Below are positions 31,699-39,466 of a stretch of 59,510 nucleotides of DNA, in pieces (position 1 is the first letter of the stretch; the number at the start of each line of letters is the position of its first letter). The notes beneath the pieces were generated by a model, which did not search any database, was not told the origin of the DNA, and saw only the letters and a list, made by a program, of their open reading frames with translations. The DNA comes from CALROG01 sp943369755 (GTDB lineage: Bacteria > Pseudomonadota > Gammaproteobacteria > Burkholderiales > Burkholderiaceae_C), in NCBI GenBank assembly GCA_943369755.1, contig CALROG020000024.1, positions 1 through 59,510 on the forward strand. The letters are read 5' to 3'. Made by a program: the position numbers and the translations under genes.

Positions 31699-32698
31699 GC
31701 CCTGGTGGTTGCCGGGTGGCAACCTGCAAACCATCTGGCCCGCGCTGTATGCGCGCCGGGTGTTTGGCCCGCATCCGCAGTACCGGCGCGAGCGCTGGGA
31801 CACGCCTGACGGGGACTTTATTGATGTGGACTTCGCCAACGAGGCCGCAGCAGCCCCCCTGGTGGGCCAGCGCAGCGGCGCAGGCCCGTTGCTGGTGCTG
31901 TTCCATGGCCTGGAAGGGTCGTCGCGCAGCCACTATTCCGAGGCCTTTGCCGACTTTGCGCGCGAGCAGGGCTGGGCCTTCGCGGTGCCGCATTTTCGCG
32001 GCTGTAGCGGCGAACTGAACCACGGCCCACGGGCCTACCACTCGGGCGATTTTGAAGAAATTGACTGGATCTTGCGGCGGCTCAAGCAGGACTGGGCCGG
32101 GCCGCTTTTGGTGGTCGGCATTTCGCTGGGCGGTAACGCGCTGATGCGCTGGGCCGGTGAGCTGGGCGAGGCGGCGGTGCCGCTGGCTGCGGGCGTGGCC
32201 TCGGTTTGCTCGCCGATTGATTTGGCGGCTGGCGGCTGGGCCATAGGCCGGGGCTTTAACCGGATGGTCTACACCCGCATGTTCCTCAACACCATGAAAC
32301 CCAAGGCGCTGGCGAAACTGGCCCAGCACCCCGGCCTGTTTGACCGTGAGGCCCTGCTGGGCGCGCGGGACCTGTACGAGTTTGACAACCTGTTCACGGC
32401 GCCGCTGCACGGCTTCAAGAGCACCGAAGACTATTGGGCCCGGGCCTCGGCCAAGCCGCACCTGCACCGCATTCGCGTGCCGGCGCTGGTGGTAAATGCC
32501 CGCAACGACCCGTTCGTGCCGGCCTGGAGCCTGCCGCATGGCAACGAGGTGGGAGCCCATGTCACGCTGTGGCAGCCCGCGCATGGCGGGCATGTGGGCT
32601 TTCCCCAGGGGCCGCTGCCCGGCCATGTGCGCACCCTGCCGGATGCAGTCGGAGGCTGGCTGGCGCAGGCCAGCGGCGCTGCGCCGTTCAGGGTGTAG
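31685..32698 (+). CDS. YheT-type alpha/beta hydrolase
   Basis: A 337-residue hydrolase. N-terminal WWLPGGNLQTIWPALYARRV and LVLFHGLEGSSRSHYSEAFA are typical of the YheT group. The nucleophile elbow is GISLGGNALMRW, with NARNDPFVPAWSLP and the catalytic His in HGGHVGF. The substrate is uncertain (esters or lipids). The start codon lies within palindromic element E, and no clear ribosome-binding site is visible. The last 11 bases overlap the convergent mrdA gene. Confidence 0.92.
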   Translation: MNYVAPWWLPGGNLQTIWPALYARRVFGPHPQYRRERWDTPDGDFIDVDFANEAAAAPLVGQRSGAGPLLVLFHGLEGSSRSHYSEAFADFAREQGWAFAVPHFRGCSGELNHGPRAYHSGDFEEIDWILRRLKQDWAGPLLVVGISLGGNALMRWAGELGEAAVPLAAGVASVCSPIDLAAGGWAIGRGFNRMVYTRMFLNTMKPKALAKLAQHPGLFDREALLGARDLYEFDNLFTAPLHGFKSTEDYWARASAKPHLHRIRVPALVVNARNDPFVPAWSLPHGNEVGAHVTLWQPAHGGHVGFPQGPLPGHVRTLPDAVGGWLAQASGAAPFRV

Positions 32699-34670
32699 CC
32701 GCTGCTGGTGCCGCAGCGTTGCCAGGTGGCCAGGCCACCTCGGCGGCGTTGCGCGGTTTGCCAATCGGTGCGCCCGCCAGGCCCTTGCGCACAGCGGCCA
32801 GGTCTTCTTCACTGGGGTACTGGCCCAGCAGCCAGTAGTCAAACAGGCGGCGCGTGATCGGGGCTGCGCTGGCAGCACCAAAGCCCGCGTTTTCGACCAC
32901 CGCAGCAATCGCGATTTTTGGTTTGTCGGCCGGGGCAAAGGCGATGTAAAGCGCGTGGTCGCGCTGGTGTTCTTCCAGCTTGGTGGCGATGTACTTGTCT
33001 TTCTGGCCAATGGTCACGGCCTGGGCGGTGCCGGTCTTGCCGCCCGACAGGTAGCCCGCTCCGGAGAACACCCGGGCCGATGTGCCGTCTTGTGTGACCG
33101 CCACCATTGCCTTGCGAACTACCGCCACATGCTCGGGTTTGTAGCCCAGGTCCACCGGCTCCTGCGCCGGCATCGGGATGCGGGTGCGCGTCATGGCGTC
33201 GCGCGTGGCAATCACCAGCCGCGGCTTGTGCTTGACGCCGTCGTTGGCCAGCACCGCGGTGGCCTGTGCCAGCTGCAGCATGGTGAAACTGTTGTAGCCC
33301 TGGCCAATGCCCAGCGAAATGGTTTCACCGGCGTACCACTTCTTCTGCTCGGGTTTGCGGTAGTAGTTGCGCTTCCATTCCTGGCTGGGCAACACACCGC
33401 GCACTTCGCCCAGAACATCGATGCCGGTGAATTGGCCAAAACCCAGCGGCTTCATGAAGTCGTGCATGGCGTCAACGCCCAGCTCATTGGCCAGCGAGTA
33501 GTAATACACGTTGCTGGACTTGACGATGCTGGCGTGCATGTCTACCGGGCCCAGGCCGTGGTCGCCATGGCTGCGAAACACATGGCCGCCAAAGCTCCAT
33601 GAGCCCGCGTCGTTGATCACAGTGCTGGCCGAGCGTTTGCCGGATTGCAGCGCCGCCATGGCCATGAACGGCTTGTAGGTGGAGCCCGGCGGATAGGTGC
33701 CGCGCAATGCTCGGTTGAGCAGCGGCTTGTCGATCGATTCATTGAGCATTTGCCAGCTCTCTGAATCAATGCCGTCGACAAACAGATTGGGGTCAAAGGT
33801 GGGCTTGCTGACAAAGGCCAGCACTTCGCCAGTGCCCGGGTCCAGCGCCACCAGCGCGCCACGGCGCTCCCCGAACATGTCTTCCACCAGTTTTTGCAGC
33901 TTGATATCAATTGACAGTTGCACCGTGTCCCCGGGCGTGGCCGGGTGGCTTGCCAGCTTGCGCACGGCGCGCCCGCCGGCCGAAGTCTCGACCTGGTCGA
34001 CGCCGGTGGTGCCATGCAGCTGCTTTTCAAAGCTCTGCTCGACGCCCAGCTTGCCGATGTATTCGGTGCCGCGGTAGTTCCCCTGTTCTTCGTCAGACCA
34101 GTCCTCCATGGTTTTCTTCTCGGCCTGGTTGATGCGGCCGATGTAGCCGATCACATGGCTGGCAAGTTCGCCCCAGGGGTAGTTGCGAAACAGCCGGGCC
34201 TTGATTTCAACGCCGGGGAAGCGAAAGCGCTGCGCTGCAAACCGTGCCACCTCTTCGTCGGTCAGGCGGGTGCGGATGGGCAGGGATTCAAAGCTCCTGG
34301 ACTCGTCCAGAAGCTTCTTGAAGCGGCGCCGGTCGCGCAACTGGATGTCGATTACCTGGGCCAGGTCGTCAATGGTCCGGTCCAGGTCATGGCGGATTTT
34401 GGACGGGGTAATTTCCAGTGTGTAGGCCGAATAATTGGTGGCCAGAACAATGCCGTTGCGGTCCAGAATCAGGCCCCGGTTGGGCACGATCGGCACAATC
34501 GCCGTGCGGTTGCTTTCGGCCTGTTCGTCCAGGTCTGTGTGGCGCACCACCTGCAGGTAAACCAGCCGCGACGCCAGCAGCACAAAGGCCAATACCACCA
34601 CAATACTGGCCACCAGCACCCGCGCGCGAAAGCGTGACAGGTCTGCTTCAACATTGCGCAGTTCAGTCAT
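32688..34670 (-). CDS. mrdA: Penicillin-binding protein 2 (elongasome transpeptidase)
   Basis: PBP2 of 660 residues: a cytoplasmic start MTELRNVEADLSRFRARVL, one membrane helix (VASIVVVLAFVLLASRLVYL), a PBP dimerisation domain and a transpeptidase domain with STYK (PPGSTYKPFMA), SSN (KSSNVYYYS) and KTG (SGGKTGTAQ). It cross-links peptidoglycan during cell elongation. It is the last visible gene of the mre operon. rodA, its usual partner, does not follow; a convergent hydrolase gene does. Confidence 0.97.
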   Translation of the reverse strand: MTELRNVEADLSRFRARVLVASIVVVLAFVLLASRLVYLQVVRHTDLDEQAESNRTAIVPIVPNRGLILDRNGIVLATNYSAYTLEITPSKIRHDLDRTIDDLAQVIDIQLRDRRRFKKLLDESRSFESLPIRTRLTDEEVARFAAQRFRFPGVEIKARLFRNYPWGELASHVIGYIGRINQAEKKTMEDWSDEEQGNYRGTEYIGKLGVEQSFEKQLHGTTGVDQVETSAGGRAVRKLASHPATPGDTVQLSIDIKLQKLVEDMFGERRGALVALDPGTGEVLAFVSKPTFDPNLFVDGIDSESWQMLNESIDKPLLNRALRGTYPPGSTYKPFMAMAALQSGKRSASTVINDAGSWSFGGHVFRSHGDHGLGPVDMHASIVKSSNVYYYSLANELGVDAMHDFMKPLGFGQFTGIDVLGEVRGVLPSQEWKRNYYRKPEQKKWYAGETISLGIGQGYNSFTMLQLAQATAVLANDGVKHKPRLVIATRDAMTRTRIPMPAQEPVDLGYKPEHVAVVRKAMVAVTQDGTSARVFSGAGYLSGGKTGTAQAVTIGQKDKYIATKLEEHQRDHALYIAFAPADKPKIAIAAVVENAGFGAASAAPITRRLFDYWLLGQYPSEEDLAAVRKGLAGAPIGKPRNAAEVAWPPGNAAAPAAATP

Positions 34671-34672
34671 GT

Positions 34673-34797
34673 GGGCAGCGCATGACACGCAGTGAAAAGC
34701 GTGGGGGCAGGCATAAACGGCCGCAGCGTAGGGCCGCCCCAAGCAAGGCCAGCCCCCTCGGGGGGCAGCGCATTACACGCAGTGAAAAGCGTGGGGG
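34673..34797 (-). repeat. Duplicated 35-nt repeat between mreD and mrdA
   Basis: Two near-identical 35-nt units at 34673-34707 and 34763-34797 share GGGCAGCGCAT, then ACACGCAGTGAAAAGCGTGG and GGG, and differ at one or two bases. They are exactly 90 bases apart. Between them lie GTAGGGCCGCCCCAAGCAAG and CCCCCTCGGGGGG, a hairpin. The units fill the whole spacer. Confidence 0.9.
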
Positions 34798-34803
34798 TCG
34801 TCA

Positions 34804-35322
34804 TTACAGTGGTCTGTTCTCGTCGGGGTCGGGTGCACGGCGCTGGGGTGCCAGCAGCACAATGCTGACCACCGGCCACAGCACCGACTCAAGCACCGGG
34901 GCCAGCACCACCAGCCAGCCCGGGAAGGCGCCGCCGCTGAGCAGGCGGATGGCCAGTTCGATCCCGTGCGCTGCGACAAACACCGGGAGCACCTGCACCG
35001 CCTGTGAGGGCACCGTGAACCACAGCAAGCGCCGGTGAATGGAAATTGCCAGATAGCTCAAGGCGGTGTAGGCCAGCGCATGCTGGCCCAGCAGCGCTGT
35101 TTGGTGCACATCCATGCACAGGCCAAAGAAAAAGGCCGCACCAATGCCCACCCGCTGGGGCTGGTGAACGCTCCAGAACACCAGCACCAGCACCAGGAAA
35201 TCCGGCATCCAGGGCGTGCGGCCCAGCGGCAGCATGTTCAACAACAAGGCCCCCAGCAGGCTGCCCCAGATGAACACCGGGTTGGCGGGCAGCAACAGTT
35301 GTTGGCCTGGGCGCATGATCAT
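34804..35322 (-). CDS. mreD: Rod shape-determining protein MreD
   Basis: MreD of about 172 residues with five or six hydrophobic helices (NPVFIWGSLLGALLLNMLPL, MPDFLVLVLVFWSVHQPQRV, GIGAAFFFGLCMDVHQTALL). The start MIMRPGQQLLLPANP at 35322 is preferred; the ATG two codons later is also possible. It bridges MreC and the elongasome in the inner membrane. Confidence 0.94.
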   Translation of the reverse strand: MIMRPGQQLLLPANPVFIWGSLLGALLLNMLPLGRTPWMPDFLVLVLVFWSVHQPQRVGIGAAFFFGLCMDVHQTALLGQHALAYTALSYLAISIHRRLLWFTVPSQAVQVLPVFVAAHGIELAIRLLSGGAFPGWLVVLAPVLESVLWPVVSIVLLAPQRRAPDPDENRPL

Positions 35323-35330
35323 GATGCGTG

Positions 35331-35385
35331 CCCCCTCGCCCGCCCACTGCAAGTGGCTCGCTGTTCCCCAAGGGAGCGTTGACTG
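35331..35385 (-). repeat. GC-rich intergenic repeat between mreC and mreD
   Basis: This spacer contains CCCCTCGCCCGCCCACTGCA, AGTGGCTCGC and TTCCCCAAGGGAGCG, a variant of the Comamonadaceae-type GC-rich spacer repeats found in the ptsH-ptsI and mreD-mrdA gaps. It includes the short inverted repeat CCACTGCAAGTGG. It ends just before the mreD start. Confidence 0.5.
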
Positions 35386-35413
35386 CATGGCGCGGCGCGG
35401 CGCGTCTCAGCGT

Positions 35414-36334
35414 TCATTTGCGGCTGCCTTTCTTGGCCGGCGCGCTGGCGACTGGCTCCACCGGCGGGCGCGGCGGAATTTGGGCCGACACTGGCTTGAG
35501 CACCATGACATGCCGCGCGCCGGTCACCAGGGCCTGCGGCGTGCAATAAATCCGGGCAAAGGCCGAGTCGGCGCGCCGCTCGACCTTGTCTACCCGCGCC
35601 ACCGGCAGGCCGGGCGGGTAAATGCCGTCCACCCCGCTGGTGGTGAGCAAGTCACCGGCCTGCACATCAGCGTTGCCAGCCATGAAGCGCAGTTCCAGTG
35701 CGCCGCCGTGCACCGGGTCGCCAAAGGCTACGCTGCGCGCGCCAGTACGCGCATTCAGCACCGGAATGGCCTGGTCGCTGTCAATGACCAAAGTGACCTC
35801 GCTGACCAGCGGGTAGACCCGCGTGACCTGGCCCAGCACACCCGATTCATCTATCACCGGCGAGCCTTCTTCCACCCCTTGCGCCAGGCCTTTGTCGATG
35901 ATGACTTTGCGGGTGTAGGGGTCGGCTGCGTCGTACAGCACTTCAGCCGCCTGGCTGGGTGTGGCAATTTTTTCGCGCAGCGCCAGCAGCTTGCGCAACC
36001 GGGTGTTTTCAAGCGCGAGCTGCTCGACCTGACCGGCCTGCTGGGACTGCAGTGCCAGCTTGCGGCGGGCACTGGCTTCGCTGGTTTGCGCGGTTTCAAG
36101 GTCTGCAAAATACTGCCCGCCATGGCGCAGCAACAGCACCGGGCGCATGGCCAGCCACTGCACCGGGTAGAGCACGGTGGCCAGGGTGGCGCGCAGCGGC
36201 TGGATGATTTTGAACCGGATGTCTGCCACCATCAGGAACAGGGCCAGCGCGCTGAACACCATCAACCGCGAAAGCGCCGACTGCCCCTGCTTGAAGAAAG
36301 CCGGGGGCGTGCGGTCAAGGGTTCCTAAAGGCAC
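35414..36334 (-). CDS. mreC: Rod shape-determining protein MreC
   Basis: MreC of 306 residues: an N-terminal membrane helix (LMVFSALALFLMVADIRF), a coiled coil (about 80-120, QQAGQVEQLALENTRLRKLL) and two beta-barrel domains (EVTLVIDSDQAIPVLNARTG, GDLLTTSGVDGIYPPGLPVA). A proline-rich tail ends KKGSRK. It is the periplasmic scaffold that activates PBP2. Confidence 0.96.
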   Translation of the reverse strand: MPLGTLDRTPPAFFKQGQSALSRLMVFSALALFLMVADIRFKIIQPLRATLATVLYPVQWLAMRPVLLLRHGGQYFADLETAQTSEASARRKLALQSQQAGQVEQLALENTRLRKLLALREKIATPSQAAEVLYDAADPYTRKVIIDKGLAQGVEEGSPVIDESGVLGQVTRVYPLVSEVTLVIDSDQAIPVLNARTGARSVAFGDPVHGGALELRFMAGNADVQAGDLLTTSGVDGIYPPGLPVARVDKVERRADSAFARIYCTPQALVTGARHVMVLKPVSAQIPPRPPVEPVASAPAKKGSRK

Positions 36335-36356
36335 GGCCTACCTTGTGGGGGATGCG

Positions 36357-36392
36357 AAAAAGCCGGCCACGTTACCAACGCGCCGGCTTGTC
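36357..36392 (-). terminator. Terminator-like hairpin between mreB and mreC
   Basis: Read on the minus strand, AAGCCGGC and GCCGGCTT are separated by 14 bases and followed by TTTCGC, 20 bases after the mreB stop. It could partly terminate mreB transcripts so that MreB is made in excess over MreC, MreD and PBP2. Confidence 0.7.
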
Positions 36393-36408
36393 GGGGTGTG
36401 GTTCATTC

Positions 36409-37452
36409 TCACTCGCTCGTGAAGATGCTTCCCAGGCGCTCCATGCGCTCCAGAGCGATGCCGCAGCCGCGCACCACACAGGTCAGCGGGTCTTCGGCCA
36501 CCAGCACGGGCAGGCCGGTTTCTTCGGCCAGCAGGCGGTCCAGGTCGCGCAGCAGCGCGCCGCCACCGGTGAGCATCATGCCGCGCTCGGCGATGTCGGC
36601 ACCCAGCTCGGGGGGCGTGTGTTCCAGCGCGTTCTTGACGGCACTGACGATGTTGTTCAGCGGGTCGGTCAGGGCTTCAAGGATTTCGTTGCTGGAAATG
36701 GTGAACGCGCGTGGCACGCCCTCAGACAGGTTGCGCCCCCGAACTTCCATCTCTTTGACTTCACTGCCGGGGAAGGCGCTGCCGATGTTCTTCTTGATGG
36801 CCTCAGCGGTGGGCTCGCCGATCAGCATGCCGTAGTTGCGGCGGATGTAGCTGATGATGGCTTCGTCAAACTTGTCCCCGCCTACCCGCACGCTACCCTT
36901 GTAGACCATGCCGCCCAGGCTGATCACGCCAACCTCGGTGGTGCCCCCGCCAATGTCCACCACCATCGAGCCGCTGGCTTCGCTGACGGGCAGGCCGGCC
37001 CCGATGGCTGCGGCCATGGGTTCTTCAATCAGGTAAACCTCAGAGGCCCCGGCCCCCAGCGCCGACTCCCGAATGGCGCGGCGCTCGACTTGGGTCGAGC
37101 CGCAGGGCACGCAAATGATGATGCGCGGGCTGGGCTTCAAGACCGACCGGGGGTGGACCATCTTGATGAACTGCTTGAGCATTTGCTCGGTGACGGTGAA
37201 GTCGGCAATCACGCCGTCTTTCATCGGGCGAATCGCCTCAATGTTGCCAGGCACCTTGCCAAGCATCGCCTTGGCTTCGTGGCCCACTGCCTGGATGGTT
37301 TTTTTGCCTTGCGGGCCGCCTTCGTGGCGGATCGCCACCACTGAGGGCTCGTCAAGCACGATGCCCTTGTCGCGTACAAAAATCAGGGTGTTGGCGGTGC
37401 CTAGGTCAATGGCCAGGTCGGTGGAGAAGTACCGACGGAATGCTCCGAACAT
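36409..37452 (-). CDS. mreB: Rod shape-determining protein MreB
   Basis: MreB of 347 residues, actin-like, starting MFGAFRRYFSTDLAIDLGTA. It contains the phosphate-binding DLGTANTLIF and VVDIGGGTTEVGVISLGGMV and the adenosine motif MLTGGGALLRDLDRLLAEET. It polymerises under the membrane to direct wall synthesis. The start at 37452 is chosen over an upstream in-frame ATG that lacks conservation. It is the first gene of the mre operon. Confidence 0.99.
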   Translation of the reverse strand: MFGAFRRYFSTDLAIDLGTANTLIFVRDKGIVLDEPSVVAIRHEGGPQGKKTIQAVGHEAKAMLGKVPGNIEAIRPMKDGVIADFTVTEQMLKQFIKMVHPRSVLKPSPRIIICVPCGSTQVERRAIRESALGAGASEVYLIEEPMAAAIGAGLPVSEASGSMVVDIGGGTTEVGVISLGGMVYKGSVRVGGDKFDEAIISYIRRNYGMLIGEPTAEAIKKNIGSAFPGSEVKEMEVRGRNLSEGVPRAFTISSNEILEALTDPLNNIVSAVKNALEHTPPELGADIAERGMMLTGGGALLRDLDRLLAEETGLPVLVAEDPLTCVVRGCGIALERMERLGSIFTSE

Positions 37453-37654
37453 TAGAAATCCTCTCGCGGGCATGACTGGCGCGTCGGCCAGTCATCGCCT
37501 TGTTGTCGTATTGAAAGCTGCTTTTTCCTGCAAAAGCCGCCGCTTTCGCAGCCGTTGCACCAAAGGCGGGATAATACCCCATCCCCTGTGAATAACTGGC
37601 CCGCGAGGGGCCGAAATTTCGCGTTTACATCTGGTATCGCTGGCGTTTTTTTCT

Positions 37655-37954
37655 ATGGCTTTGACCCCCCAAGACATCAACCGGATCGCCAATTTGGCCC
37701 GGCTGGAGCTGCGTCCCGACGAAAGCGAGCGCATGCTGACCCAACTCAATGGCTTTTTCGACATCGTCGAGCAAATGCGGGCTGTGGATACCACCGGCCT
37801 GGAGCCGCTTTCGCACCCTGTTGCGAGCGTTCAGGACATCGCCTTGCGTCTGCGCGAAGACGTGGTGAGCGAACCCAACATGCGCCAAGCCAATCAGCAA
37901 AGTGCCCCGGCCGTGGAGCGCGGCCTGTTTTTGGTTCCCAAGGTGATCGAATGA
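37655..37954 (+). CDS. gatC: Aspartyl/glutamyl-tRNA amidotransferase subunit C
   Basis: GatC of 99 residues, containing LTPQDINRIANLARLELRPD, a short FFDIVEQMRAVDTTGLEPLS segment and LRLREDVVSEPNMRQANQQS. It is the small stabilising subunit that wraps around GatA. It is divergent from mreB, with about 200 bases between the starts. Its stop overlaps the gatA start (ATGA). Confidence 0.97.
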   Translation: MALTPQDINRIANLARLELRPDESERMLTQLNGFFDIVEQMRAVDTTGLEPLSHPVASVQDIALRLREDVVSEPNMRQANQQSAPAVERGLFLVPKVIE

Positions 37955-39465
37955 GCGACGCCTTGCATGACCTGAGCGTGGCCCAACTGGCGGCCAAGTT
38001 GCGCGCCAAGCAAGTCTCGGCGGTGGAGGCGGCGCAGCATTTTCTGGCGCGCGGCAAGCAGCACGCTGGCCTTGGCGCGTACCTGGACGTGCGCGACGAG
38101 GTGACGCTGGCGCAGGCCCGCGCCGCCGATGCCCGTATCGCCGCCGGCGACACCGCGCCCCTGCTGGGGGTGCCGATTGCGCACAAAGACATCTTCGTCA
38201 CGCAAGACTTTGTCAGCACCGCGGGCTCGAAGATGCTGGCGGGCTACCGCTCGCCCTTTAACGCGACGGTGGTGGACAAGCTTGGTGCCGGGGTGCCGGG
38301 CGGCGCGCCCGGTGCCGGTGCGGTAACGCTGGGCAAGCTCAACTGCGACGAATTCGCGATGGGCTCGTCCAACGAAAACTCGGCCTTCCAGCCAGCGCAA
38401 AACCCGTGGGACCTGTCGCGCATTCCGGGCGGCTCGTCGGGGGGTAGCGCGGTGGCCGTGGCAGCGCGCCTGGCACCGGCTGTGACCGGCACCGACACCG
38501 GTGGTTCGATTCGCCAGCCCGCCAGCTTTTGCGGCATCACCGGCATCAAGCCAACCTATGGCCGCGCCTCGCGCTACGGAATGATCGCTTTTGCGTCGAG
38601 CCTGGATCAGGCCGGCCCGATGGCCCGCAGCGCGCAAGACTGCGCCCTGCTGCTGTCGGCCATGTGCGGCCCCGATCTGGACCGCGACTCGACCTCGCTG
38701 GACCTGCCCACTGAAGATTTCTCGCGCTCGCTCAACGACCCCATCGAGGGCCTGCGCATTGGCGTGCCGAAAGAGTTTTTTGGTGACGGCCTTGCCGCTG
38801 ATGTGCGCGCCGCGGTGGAGGCGGCCTTGAAGGAGTATGAAAAGCTTGGCGCCAAGCTGGTGCCAATTTCATTGCCGCGCACCGAACTCTCGATCCCGGT
38901 CTACTACATCATTGCGCCGGCCGAGGCCAGCTCCAACCTGAGCCGCTTTGACGGTGTGAAGTTCGGCCACCGCGCCCAGCAGTACACCGACTTGCTGGAC
39001 ATGTACAAGAAAAGCCGCGCGCAAGGTTTTGGCGACGAGGTCAAGCGCCGCATCATGATCGGCACCTATGTGCTGAGCCACGGCTACTACGACGCCTATT
39101 ACCTGCAAGCGCAAAAAATCCGCCGCATGATTGCCGACGACTTCCAGCAGGCTTTCAGGCAGTGCGACTTGATTGCCGGCCCGGTCGCGCCCACCGTGGC
39201 CTGGAAGCTGGGCGAGCATGGCAACGACCCGCTGGCCGATTACCTGGCCGACATCTTCACCCTGCCCGCCTCACTGGCCGGCCTGCCCGGCATGAGCCTG
39301 CCGGCTGGCTTTGGCGAAGGCGGCATGCCGGTGGGCTTGCAACTCATTGGCAATTATTTTGCTGAGGCCAGGCTGCTGAATGCTGCGCATCGCCTTCAGC
39401 AGGCGACCGATTTTCACCTCCGCGCACCCCCTGTCCTGAGCCCGTCGAAGGGGGAGGGCTTTTGA
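37951..39465 (+). CDS. gatA: Aspartyl/glutamyl-tRNA amidotransferase subunit A
   Basis: GatA of 504 residues, an amidase-signature enzyme whose Ser-cisSer-Lys triad falls in VPIAHKDIFVT, GGSSGGSAVAVAAR and GTDTGGSIRQPASF. It releases ammonia from glutamine for GatB. The ATG at 37951 overlaps the gatC stop. The C-terminal ~14 residues (APPVLSPSKGEGF) derive from a repeat unit (CCTGAGCCCGTCGAAGGGG), suggesting the original stop was displaced. Confidence 0.97.
   Translation: MSDALHDLSVAQLAAKLRAKQVSAVEAAQHFLARGKQHAGLGAYLDVRDEVTLAQARAADARIAAGDTAPLLGVPIAHKDIFVTQDFVSTAGSKMLAGYRSPFNATVVDKLGAGVPGGAPGAGAVTLGKLNCDEFAMGSSNENSAFQPAQNPWDLSRIPGGSSGGSAVAVAARLAPAVTGTDTGGSIRQPASFCGITGIKPTYGRASRYGMIAFASSLDQAGPMARSAQDCALLLSAMCGPDLDRDSTSLDLPTEDFSRSLNDPIEGLRIGVPKEFFGDGLAADVRAAVEAALKEYEKLGAKLVPISLPRTELSIPVYYIIAPAEASSNLSRFDGVKFGHRAQQYTDLLDMYKKSRAQGFGDEVKRRIMIGTYVLSHGYYDAYYLQAQKIRRMIADDFQQAFRQCDLIAGPVAPTVAWKLGEHGNDPLADYLADIFTLPASLAGLPGMSLPAGFGEGGMPVGLQLIGNYFAEARLLNAAHRLQQATDFHLRAPPVLSPSKGEGF
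39428..39453 (+). repeat. Dispersed repeat half-unit at the 3' end of gatA
   Basis: CTGTCCTGAGCCCGTCGAAG followed by GGGG closely matches the arm CCTGAGCCTGTCGAAGG of the atpA-atpG inverted repeat. It is translated as the last residues of GatA. Confidence 0.7.
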
Positions 39466-39466
39466 T

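Noticed and set aside
31637..33010. A long minus-strand frame over the YheT-type hydrolase
   Set aside because: It covers a well-supported hydrolase and the end of mrdA; its residues show no conserved motif.
35414..36334. A gene on the plus strand opposite mreC
   Set aside because: The plus-strand frame has no conserved motif and lies entirely over mreC and mreD.
37555..37950. A longer gatA frame starting before gatC
   Set aside because: The upstream part overlaps gatC in another frame; GatA homologues start at the ATG that overlaps the gatC stop.
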